Source: Amphibalanus amphitrite (lineage: Eukaryota > Arthropoda > Thecostraca > Balanomorpha > Balanidae). Taken from it: 64,000 nucleotides of DNA. This document shows, one piece after another, positions 45,443 through 56,059 of this stretch (the stretch's first letter is position 1; every line of letters starts with the position of its first letter). Where the stretch lies: NCBI RefSeq assembly GCF_019059575.1, contig NW_024881694.1, positions 620,001 to 684,000 of the forward strand, read 5' to 3'. The notes under the pieces are model-generated. The model was not told the DNA's origin, made no database searches, and saw nothing but the letters and a program-made list of their open reading frames with translations. The position numbers and the translations under genes were made by a program.

Positions 45443-45450
45443 GCACCCAT

Positions 45451-47191
45451 CTTGGCCGGGATATATGTAGAAAACCGATAGGTCTGGCAAGGGATAAGGT
45501 TTCCCAGTGCATATGCATTTGTAATTTGTATGCTAAAATATACCTATTGATTGAGTCACCGTAGACGCAGCGCATATATGCGATAGACAACACGATATCA
45601 CAAACGGTGGTAATGCCTTAAAGTTCATCTGCATTTGGTAACCTGTCTTATCGTGAATAAAATAAACGCCGTTCCTTGATCGACAATCGCTTTCAATTTA
45701 GCGCTCATTTGAAATTTTTGGATGGTCCTGACCTGACCCACCGGCCTCAAAGAGACCGGGTCGACTGCCGGTGCGGCGGGTATCGAACTGAGATGGACGG
45801 AGGCTCGACGGAGCTACCGCCCAGACCCGGTCCCCGCATCGGACAAAGCGGCAGGTGATGGTCCGCCTGCTCTGGTCCAGTCCAGATGGTCTACCCACCG
45901 ACCCCCGGCCCCCCCCCCTCCATGGTCCGGTCGCTCCCGAACGGACCACAACAGGTGACTCCATCGATACACCGCCGCTACCGACGCCACCTACGTTCGA
46001 TCACCTGCCACCCCCCCCCCCCTCTCCTCCGGTCCGCAGGCAGGGCGAGTGGCGGATCAAACCCCAACAAAGTTTTTGCCTCGGGCGTGACTCCATTTTC
46101 TATTGAGGGGAGTCGCTGATTTCCTTTTCACCCTCCCCTTCTTTCACCCCTGGCAGGCACCCTGCGGTGCGTCCCACACCCCTCCACTGCGACCATTTTC
46201 CGACCAAATTGCGAATTTCCGCCGCCGCCGGCGGGCCGTCGGATTGGCGGCCGGTGCCGGCCGGGCGCCGCCATTGGCTGCAGCCGTCACGGGTGAAACC
46301 GTGCTCGCCCCTGAGTGAGCACGGTCGCGTTCGGTCGGGCCACGCGGAAACGGTTGGACGCGCCCGGCGCAAAATGGACGCCGCCGCAGCGGTGCAGCCG
46401 GGCCCGGCGCAGCGCCGGTCTCGGCTGCACCCTGCACCGGATGCACGGCAGTAAACGGCAGCGTGAGGAGGCGGCCACCGACTCCAGCGGGGGCCCGGCA
46501 GGTCGGCCGGTCGGGGAGTGGATTAGGCAGGGCGGCTGGGGCCGTGTTTGAGCGACAGGAAGTCGGCGGCCGGTGGCGATGGCTATCAGGGAAGCAGCTC
46601 TAGCTGGCTGGCTGGACAGGCTGGTCAATCCGGGCAGGAGGAAGCAGCCAGAACAAAGAGATTGCCAGCCAGTTAGTGCTCGGGCCTCCCTACGCGGGAG
46701 CGGCGACGGCGAACAGGAAGAAAGGGATTACACTCATCAGTTCATTTTTTCACAGAGCCAAGTCCAGATCTAGATCAGTACCTAGCATTTGCAGAGACCG
46801 AGCACCGGCTCAGGTCCGTACGCATCTACACAAGCTAGTACAACACAAGTGGCGCCAATTGAATGGCTACCGAAAATGGCTGTCCGGTTTTGTGATGTTC
46901 TGATGCAAATTAAACTGCTTGAAGTGACGGGAAACGAGTGCAGAGAACAGCACTTATCATTGAATATCACATTCCTTTCAGTCCTGCAGTATGAATTCAG
47001 TTGCCTACAGGATGTGTAAATTTAGACTCAGTTCTGGGCAGCACTACTGTGCGTTCCAAGAAATATACGTATTTGCGATGGAGGACCTTTTGCTAGCATA
47101 AAATTAACACTAGCGATCATTATTACATGTCAATGTCGGTCTAATGCGGGCCACAAAACCGAACATTTCCTTGGGCTCCTACATCCTCATA
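45451..47191. other. Non-coding with GC island
   Basis: 46140-46640 is CpG-rich and holds a hairpin ACCGTGCTC/GAGCACGGT near 46298-46324. Frames run open on both strands because of the GC content. No domain recognised. Confidence 0.4.
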
Positions 47192-48208
47192 TTACCAAAG
47201 AGTCCTAGCCAAGGTGTGCCACAGAAAAGCTGCCATATGTTCATTCAGAAGAATTTCTTGATTGAAAACCAGACCATCCTCAAAAGCAGCCTTGTCAAGT
47301 ACCCGAGCTTTCTCCTTGCATGACATTATGTCATGGAGTCGTTCTCTCGTGTCTCGACTCTCACAGCACTCCGACCGACCTGTCACCCAAATTCCCATAC
47401 AAATCCGACGACATACAGCGTGTGCCGCGACACACTGCGACACAAAAGCGGCCATTGTGCCGGCGGCGACAAGCGGGGCGCGGCGGCGGCGGAAGCGGCG
47501 CACTTTTCGCGGGCGGCGCGCGCCACGCCGCTCGCAGCTGCCGCACTCGCACCTGCAGGCCAGAATTTCTAATCTTTTGTAGACGGATGGGTAAAAACGG
47601 CGCGGCCGAGGCGATAGCGCACGATTGGTCACACCGGGCGACCAAGCCGAACGGCGTCGGCGGCGAAGACTTGCAAGGAGCGGGATGGAGGCGGGGAGGG
47701 GGATGTCACAACTGGCGTCAGGGAAGCAGAAGATGGCGCAAATGGGCAAAAGAACAGCTCTTGAATGCAATGAATGAAACCGAGCGAAACACTCGAAGAA
47801 GTTCGTAATGGAGCGGGCATTGCGAGAGGCATGGTGCTCGTAAATCTTAATTACAGAAAACAGATTAATCGTGCTGGTGCTAATCGTTTTTCTGAAAATA
47901 CGTATTTTGAAAAAAGTAGGCGTTGAAGACAAAGAACAGCAAAGGACGAGCTTCTGTGATAATAATGAGATCAAGTTTTCGCCAAATCTGACGTGAATCC
48001 ATCCAGCAAATTTATCTTCGAGATGCTGTGCCGCAATACGTTTTGAGGTAGCTAGGCTGTGCCGCAATACGTTTGAGGTAGGCATGCTGTGCCGCAAGAC
48101 ACCAACGACTGCTGCGCTGCATCGCAGCATATCTGAGATTGTGAATCGACGGCATTTCGTTGATGCGGTGGTAAGCGAAAACGATTTAAACTTGCGCGAC
48201 GCTGTCAA
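47192..48208 (-). CDS. Long open frame, no recognised family
   Basis: 338 codons without a stop on the minus strand. It crosses both AT-rich DNA (47830-48208) and GC-rich DNA (47450-47560). The middle is very basic (RRPRKVRRFRRRRAP). The end reads KEKARVLDKAAFEDGLVFNQ and then EILLNEHMAAFLWHTLART. The N-terminal third includes the translated 30-bp repeat (VLRHSMPTSN, VLRHSLATSK). A frame of this length is uncommon by chance in 64 kb, but there is no domain, signal peptide or splice context. It may be fortuitous. Confidence 0.2.
   Translation of the reverse strand: MTASRKFKSFSLTTASTKCRRFTISDMLRCSAAVVGVLRHSMPTSNVLRHSLATSKRIAAQHLEDKFAGWIHVRFGENLISLLSQKLVLCCSLSSTPTFFKIRIFRKTISTSTINLFSVIKIYEHHASRNARSITNFFECFARFHSLHSRAVLLPICAIFCFPDASCDIPLPASIPLLASLRRRRRSAWSPGVTNRALSPRPRRFYPSVYKRLEILACRCECGSCERRGARRPRKVRRFRRRRAPLVAAGTMAAFVSQCVAAHAVCRRICMGIWVTGRSECCESRDTRERLHDIMSCKEKARVLDKAAFEDGLVFNQEILLNEHMAAFLWHTLARTLW
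48025..48100 (+). repeat. 30-31-bp tandem repeat
   Basis: Units starting GCTGTGCCGCAA at 48025, 48056 and 48086; the third is partial. The motif is shared with 39601-39646. Confidence 0.8.
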
Positions 48209-48867
48209 GTGGTTTGAAAAACATTTCCTATGTTATTTCAAACTATAACATTGAATTGAAATTATAACATTGAGTTTTTCGATATGCCTGTTTGGTGTGC
48301 AATTCCCACTACCAGATGGATCTCCCCGTGCGTTTTAGCACCCATGCAAGCAACACGTAAGCCGGCAACCAATCGGGAAAATATTTGTTTTCGTGGCTAT
48401 CTAAGCGTAAATACTATGCCTATATTTCCGTAACATCCGTTTTCTACAACTATTTTTTAATCTCTGTCTACCAATCAGCGATGCTCGACTGTAAGCTAAG
48501 TATCGATCAAGGCAAAGCCTTCTCCTAGTTTCTTCAGGCCATATTTGAATTAATCCCTCAATTTTCAAATGACCAAAGTCCCGGCATTGCCGCAACGTTC
48601 GCCAGCCCTCTGCCATTCAAACTGTATCGGTCAGTTAGCCGCACCCCCGCTCAACTTCCAGACAGTCGTGACCAGAGCTGCTCCTGCCGACCGGAAGCAG
48701 ACGCCCGCGGTCCGGCCATCTTCCTGCCTCGCCGGCCGATAGGGCACGATCGGTGACCCTCTGCTGGCCATGAGAACACATAGATAAGTCACAGTTCGCC
48801 CCAGGCAGCCGCCGCCGGCGGCAGAACCGTGAAGGGCAGCTGAGGAGGGCAGCGGCCATGGCAGCGC

Positions 48868-48892
48868 CCGAACAAGGCGAGTAAGTCATTTG
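48868..48892 (+). CDS. Possible first coding exon on the plus strand
   Basis: GCGGCCATGG is a strong Kozak context. The frame encodes MAAPEQGE and runs straight into GAGTAAGTC, which fits a splice donor. The upstream DNA is GC-rich. No following exon could be identified, so this is a weak prediction. Confidence 0.2.
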
Positions 48893-51800
48893 TGAAGGAG
48901 AGATCGGACGTGATTAAGTTGGCAGGACGCGGCACTCGGTGGGATGCTTTGGGATTCATGAATTAGCCTAAATGTGTGATGCTCTCGGAATTACCATTGT
49001 TTGTGGGGTTAAATCTGATATGACGAAAGTGTGATGGAAATTGCAGAGGTGAAGAAAAACACGCCGCCTCTCAGTTGTTCTTGTGGACATGAAACCTCAG
49101 AGGCGAACAATAAACACTGAATGCTGAAAAAATGTTGAAATGTTGAATGTTTGAAAAAAAACTTTAACTACAAAAACATACGTTGAAGAGAGGCTGTCGC
49201 TTCTGTAAAAAGTGCGCGCGGCGTAGGTACGCGGAATAAGGTTTTGCTTAGTCCGGCGTCTGGAATTGGATGCCTGCAGCCAGGTCTCGACTCTGGGTGA
49301 CTTTTATTGAGACGTACGAGCAGCATAACATGTCAGCATCCTCCACTGAACTCATACAACAAACATTCTACACCGAACTGAATCCAAGCACAAAAGACAG
49401 CATCGGTGCAGACTGACGACATTCCGTTATGTTTTCTACAGTCCTCCGCTGTCCCAGGCTGACCAATCAATCCATTGATGAGCCGCCCGACAGTCGAACT
49501 CGGGTCAAACAGTCGACCGCCACCGTTTCCAATAGCGGAACCGCCCGCAGTTTTCATGTTCTCCGGACGTCTACAACTCTACAGGCAACCTTTCGAGTCC
49601 TCGGTCTGTAGTTTGTCAGGCGCTGTCGATTCAGCGGACAGTTTTCCTTCATTTGGCAGCCCTCTGCGATGATTGGTAGTCGGCGCATACTTTGGCCGTG
49701 TACCGACTGTCGTCTGTTGCTGTGATCGACCCCCGATCGGCACCTGGACAAAGGCGGTGCGTGGGCCGCCGACATGACTCGCCTGGTCGGACACTGGGCG
49801 GCCGGGCCATGTTGCGGTGTTCTGCTCGACATCTGTAGTATTAATTACAACCAGGAATGCTGTACTTTGGATGTGCCGGTCTACCAAACCACCGTGGACA
49901 TGTCAGTACTGGTTATTGCCTAGTACTTGGACCGTTCACGCAATGTTTATCAAATGCGCGAGCAGAGGTTTTCGGAAAGAAACTTGGCACGGTAGTTGGA
50001 CTGGCGTTAACACACATTCCAACATGAGACAAATCACATCCTAGTCACGGGAGGAAGTCATATGCAAATTACACTTTAGGCTATTTTCCTCTCTAAAATT
50101 AATAAGTACTTCTACAATCTACAATATAATGTTCATATTCCATTTTGCACCCTTCCGTTCAAACAACTTTACAACAATCGTAGTTTATACTTTCTTCCTA
50201 CGATCTGTAAGATACCAGGAGTATGTTAAAACTTCCTATTGAGTTATCTTTATCTGATATAATCTCTGATAAGCTAATCAAGACATACATCGGAGCGTCG
50301 TTGTGCGTGTTGTCCAGGTACATAGTTAGCAGACGTATGACTATTTTCCCTTCGCGCACATGTCAAACAGCGCTTGCTGCACCATGGTCGCTATTGGTCA
50401 AAAAGCACGAGTAGACCCGTATGAACGACTTACGTTATAGTCATGGCTCATATTGCCGTATATTGGTATAAGTTAAAATAACGGAAAAATTTGCGTGACA
50501 AATGATTTCAAAAAGTACAATTGGCTCATTAAACCATGTATGTAGATGGAACAGTAGTTCAGTTAACATTTGCATGCATATCGGTAACCAAACGTCCTTT
50601 TTGCCTATTAGTATAATAATACACGTTCGTGCAACTCTGCTGAATAAAGTACACGGTGCACACCACTGGCTACACGGGCGTTTTCCACCATATCCTGTGT
50701 CTGTTTTCACGCCTGTGCCGGCAGCCGCTGCCACCATCTGCACCAGCTCAGTAGCTGCTGACGCGCGATTCAGGCCGTTCGGACCGTAAGTTGGGGCCTG
50801 TCACAGACCGGCACCGTCGGTCAGACGGACGGCAGACATGTTGTTTGGCCACCGTTTGGAAGGGAGGCGGCCGCAGCGCGTTTCCGGCGAGCAGTGGCGC
50901 GCGGCGGCGAGCGGCGCCGCACCGCGCCGCATTCGCCGACGTGGCATTCAATCAGCTGAATAGACGACGCCTCCCGCCCCGCATAAGTGGCTTTGTGACC
51001 GCTGCGGATGTTGCCATTTTGTTCCCCGCATTTACACATGGAAAAACAATGCGCTAAAGCGGAAAAGATGGGGATAAAACAGCATAATTACCATGACGAT
51101 AGCATCACGGCCTCACTTGGGAACGCACCCATAATGGCCGGGACGGCGACAGATAGGAAATAAACGATTACAGAAATGACGGCGTGTCCATTTTCCGGCG
51201 GCGTGCGGCCGCGCCACATTCGCCGCCCATTAGTGGCGCGTCGTTATTGATGAGCGGGTGCCGCCGCGGCGAATTGGCCGCAATCGCGCCGTCGGCACCG
51301 GAGGACAACAGGGGAGTGAGCGGCCGACGGGGCTGCGTCGGCGCGCGGCCGGAGAGGAGCCCGTGTCAGCCCGTGTCAGCGGTGTCATAGGGGTGTCATA
51401 GGGGTGTCATTGGGTGTCGTTGGATGTCGGGGTAGGCAGAGCGCGGAGGGCAGAGAGAGGAAGTGAGCGGAAAAGGTGGAGTCGAGATGAGTTGAAGTAA
51501 ATATGTCTTTTGAATCAGCTGACGCGACGTTGTGTGCCTTTGTGTGACAGACTTTGTGTAACAGGCACACGGAGAGCGATCGCCCATGGTTATCGGAAAA
51601 GTGCTGAGGAGAGCGAGGAATGCTGGATCGAACGCTATTCGGCTCTAATTAGTATTGACGAGCCGTGTTGCAATGTGGCATGATGAGCTGAACTTCACCG
51701 GCTAATTTACCGCCAACCGACGCAGTCTGGAAAATTGGAGCTGGGAATACCGATTGCGAAAGTTCGATAGCATCATAGCTCGAACGGTTGACTTTCGTCG

Positions 51801-52212
51801 ATAGATTATGACATGTGGGCGCCTGGCGTCCCAGCCATTTACCATTATCTTGAATCGCTCGGAGCCCCCATATTTGCGTTCTGATGGACACTTGAAGTGA
51901 CATCTGTCATTTTTCCACCATGAGCGCCTACGGTCCAGGCATATAGAGGCAATGGCCGACCAATCACAATTAGTGCGACAGATGGCCAAGGCTTTCAGAA
52001 ACACATTAGCTTATGGCTAGATATTAGGCACATAGTCTAGCTGTTAGGCTCTAGACAGACACTTGTGCATCGTAAATTATCCATCTATTTACTCTAATTG
52101 GAGCATGCGAATTTACATCCACGCTTATTCTGATTCAATTCCGGTTTCAGGATATTTTCAAGTCCCGCACACAAGCAAAATTTCAGCAATATCTCGAATA
52201 TCTCGCAGCCTT
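48893..52212. other. Non-coding, GC island at 50.7-51.45 kb
   Basis: The island has AT cores in GC-rich DNA (51218-51290: CCATTAGTGG, GTTATTGATG, GAATTGGCC, GCAATCGC). A GGTGTCATAG repeat of 11-12 bp follows at 51361-51426. The rest is AT-rich without supported features. Confidence 0.4.
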
Positions 52213-52303
52213 TCCCGTAGCTCAGCCTCTTCCCACAGCCAGTTGAAAGAGCGCTGTTCTTCCAGTGTTGGGAGCCCGGGTTCGAGTTGCTCCGGCGCTC
52301 GCC
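52213..52303 (+). repeat. tRNA-derived SINE fragment
   Basis: GTAGCTCAG at 52217, AGTTGAAAGAGCGCTG and B-box GGTTCGAGT (52279-52287) lie in tRNA order. A 14-bp insertion (CCTCTTCCCACAGC) breaks the A-box region. Pairing in the T-arm is partly lost. This is a decayed tRNA-like head; no SINE tail was recognised. Confidence 0.5.
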
Positions 52304-53548
52304 GTATGAGACTCCTCTATCCGTTTTTTCCGTTGAACCTGAATGTAGGTATCCGTCAAAGTGCAGAAACGTTTGTACCGAAACGCGTATTTCTAACTGA
52401 ATGCATCACTTTGATACATTAATAATAACGGGGCCAAATACTGTGATATAGAACAGTGTGAATATCTAGCACAATCGAGAAACCGGTGATTAAAACACTC
52501 ACACTTGCAGATAATGCTCATTGTGATCAACCACCAGACTACAGTTCAGTTTCCGGTTTCTGTTACAGCAGAAGTGGCTGATTTTAATTAGTGTAGGCGT
52601 ATTACTACCACGATTAGGCAACACTGGCAGGCGGTTTCTGCAGAATGAATAAAAATTTGGGATCATTGATGTGTTATCCTGCTAATGATTTGGAGATGTG
52701 GACTGCGAACACGCATGCGGAACAAAAGAAAGCTGGTCATTTACTCAGCACTTGCACAACGTGCGGTATTGTGCAGTGGCTAAGCTTGAGTGGTCTTACG
52801 CTGTAAGTTATGACCTAGATTTGTTCCAAGTTTCAATGAGAAGAGGTTATGCTTTAACTGATTTGAGGCTACAGTAGCCTTCACCATTGAACTGCCAATA
52901 GCATGGTTCACAGTTCACACTTCACAGTAGGTACATACATACATATAAACACGTTAAAAGTTAAACGTACCTAAAAGCGTACTCAATGCGCATGACATCT
53001 AAAAACATCAATTGATCATTACTTGTTTGCTATTATTTGTTATGAAACGCAAACAATTTAATACAAATGTCAAATGCCTAGAGACAGTTCTACATCAAAA
53101 GGCATTTGTAATTTGAACATTGAGAAATCTGATTACCGAAGTCAAAGATGTTACAGCTGAACGTCATGAATTGATCATGTGATTGTGAATCTTATCAAAT
53201 TGTTTTCCTTATTGTGTTTTGCCTGACATGAATTTAATCAGATCATTGTAATATATTTTCAAATTTGATTTTTGAGTAGAAATATATGGAATAGCAGCAT
53301 GTAAATTCCAATGTGCCCTTCTTGTCTTTCTTTCAAAACAAATTGCATGCTTGGAATGCAGTCAACGGAACAATGGTTAGCCTGATGTACGCTAAGCATT
53401 ACATGCAAGCAATCAAACATTTCCTCCAAGCAATCCAGGCCACACCGAGGCGTATTTACACTTGTTAACCAGCCGACCGACGCCTTCATTGACGGAAAAT
53501 TTGGCGGAAGTTGATCACATTTTACGGGTCTAGCTAAAAAGTTCACTG
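52304..53548. other. Non-coding, no recognised feature
   Basis: AT-rich; nothing supported. Confidence 0.4.
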
Positions 53549-53938
53549 GTGGTCACCTGTAGTGGGCATACTCAGCAACTGTCACGGTTCGTTGGAGATG
53601 TAGACATTGTCACTGTGGTGGGTTTTGGCGATGCATTGTGTCGCACACGATGTTATCTCGCCTATTTCATGAGCAGATTAGCACGGAATGAACACTTTGG
53701 GGCATTCCAGGAGCCTGACCAAGACATGGCAACGGCAGAGCGGGACCATGCTGTAGTAACGGAAGCTAGGAAAGCTGTGTATGTGCAGGTATGAACATCA
53801 GTGACAGCTTGACAGTGCTTTGTTTGAAATTCCATACAACGTTTGCTTCGCAGCATTATTGTGAACAATAATTTGATTGATTTTTTCGTGGTGGTGAAAG
53901 AAAAGGATGGAGTTAAGCGGTTCAATGAAGGCAATAGC
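53549..53938 (+). pseudogene. Protein-like fragments of unknown origin
   Basis: A frame to 53794 includes RCYLAYFMSRLARNEHFGAF and QEPDQDMATAERDHAVVTEA, then RKAVYVQ and CAGGTATGA, a possible splice donor. About 75 bp further on, after TTGCTTCGCAG, a second open stretch (about 53855-53974) reads IVNNNLIDFFVVVKEKDGVK and then RFNEGNSPYYLMRNLALD to a stop. Together they look like two exons or a broken gene, with residue composition more protein-like than neighbouring frames. I do not recognise the family; the fragment could be host or transposon-derived. Confidence 0.3.
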
Positions 53939-53979
53939 CCTTACTACTTGATGAGAAATTTGGCTCTTGATTAGGTATA

Positions 53980-55849
53980 GGAAACTGCTTGAATGCGTTT
54001 CTGATTGTGCTTTTTGCGTAAAATGTATAAAAAAATACCAGTAGCAAGTAAAAAAAAAGAAAAATGTTCCGGTCAGCTCAGCTGCCTGATGAAAAGAGCG
54101 AATAATTGACATGCCAAACCCCATCATCAACCGTCCCGCTGTCTCCGTAGTCCGTCTTCTCCCACTTCCTTCAGTGTCTGTCCTATACCGACTATTGCCG
54201 CGTCATTCATTTGCCACACCCGCGCCAGGTTGTCTGCACGGGCGCGTCACATCTCGCCGCGGCCGCGCCGGATCGCGCCGCGCGGTTCCCACGGCGCGGC
54301 ACAATCGGCGAGTGCGCGCCGCGCGCCGAGATGCGGCGCTGATGCGGCCATTGTGACGCGCTGTCGGCCGGGACGCAGTCGGAATGCACTGCACAGACAC
54401 GGGCTAATGGCAGAGGCGTCAGGCCGCGACAGCCGAGCCGCGCTGGGCGGCGGTGACCGAACCGAGCTTAGAGGGAGCCGACAGCTGGGCTGAGCTAGTC
54501 CTGACAGCTGAGCTGAACCAGCGCCGACAACTGAGCTAACGACCAGCGCCAATCAAACCGAGGTGACTGTTCTAGCTTCCCTTATATTTATTTCTGCGTG
54601 CACATGCTTTCCATCCCTTCACCGTCCCTGTTATATTTTCCGCCATGACCTCATCCTAGTTCACGCCTTTATTCCTATCCTTGAACTGTGACCATTCCTT
54701 CTCATCCCTGACTTGGCCATTCAGGGAATCGCATCCGCCACCACCCGCTGCCCCTTCATACATCCCGCCCTGACCTCACCATCCGTCCCTTTATCACCTC
54801 ATTCACACCCCCCATCCCCTATCCACCCTGTTCGCACCTGTTGTTTCAGCATCAGCTCCATCCCGTTCCTCGCCCTCTCCACCCACCCTCTCTCTGCCGG
54901 CCGATAACATTTCATTCCCACAGCCATTCTCCGGCGCTGACCGCCGCCACCTTCTCCCGGCCCGTCGCGCTGAGGTCGGGCGGCACTATCAAAGCGATAC
55001 CGTGGCCAGATTAAATGCACTTTAATGTCACTGATGAAAGGTAGTGATGATTGAGGCTGGGACGATAGAATCACGCCGCTCAGATCGGGACCAATAATTA
55101 TCACCGTCCGTGGTTCTCACGGCTGTTCGGCGCACAATGGGAGCCACCGTGCCGCCGCCGCGCCGCAGACGTCTCGGCCGCGCCGCCTCCGCCTCGGCCG
55201 CGCCGCGGCTGCCCCGGCCGCGCCGCTATTGACACGGCGCGGCACAGACGCGCCGCGTCATCGTGCCGCCGCTCAATTATTGCTCAAATGCTCGATAATT
55301 GCAATTCAAAGGCAGCGATATTCAAATCATCGAGGTGAGTTGCACATCACATGAAATATCTGTCTGTAAATTACCTATCTTTTTGCTATTCGTCTTAGCG
55401 GTCGGGAATAATGGTTGGGCCCGGGGTCGGTCTTAATTGGCCGCGCCGCGATCAGCCGCGCCCCGCGTTTGCCGCCGCTCGACGCGTCATCTGCGCCGCG
55501 CGCCGCAATGAGTCGCGGTCGCGCCGCATTGGTCTCGGTGCTCGCCGTCCGCGCCCGCGGTCAGCGGCGCAAAGAGCGGCCTGATTAAATCCCATTGAAA
55601 ATGGATATTATTAATACGCACTGTCGGCCGTCAAAGGCAACCGATCCGTCTTCTGGGATAACTTAATTACCGGAGACTGTTTTGGATGCTGCGCACCTGA
55701 GCGATTTGTGTTGAAAGTTGGCCGAGCTGACAGAGCTAAATGCACGGTTGCAGCGTCGGGGGCACTGAGAATAGGTGGTAATTACGAGCGTGAGGAGGCT
55801 GCTGGCTGCCTGTTCCCCTGCGTCCAGAGGCAGCGGGAGTGGTGTGGAA

Positions 55850-55852
<3 letters not shown>
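53980..55852. other. Non-coding with GC islands
   Basis: 54200-54500 and 55130-55580 are CpG-rich. AT cores lie between and within them (55262-55335: CTCAATTATTG, GATAATTGC; 55420-55440: CTTAATTGG; 55600-55670: ATTATTAATAC, CTTAATTACC). They look like regulatory DNA; no exon seen. Confidence 0.4.
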
Positions 55853-55939
<87 letters not shown>

Positions 55940-55940
55940 T

Positions 55941-55987
<47 letters not shown>

Positions 55988-55988
55988 T

Positions 55989-56057
<69 letters not shown>

Positions 56058-56059
56058 GT
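55853..56059 (+). repeat. (GA)n microsatellite with GACAGATA interruptions
   Basis: About 207 bp of AG dinucleotides, broken by GACAGATA or GACAG at about 55935, 55981 and 55995. Long Glu/Arg or Ser/Leu frames across it are artefacts of the repeat. Confidence 0.98.
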
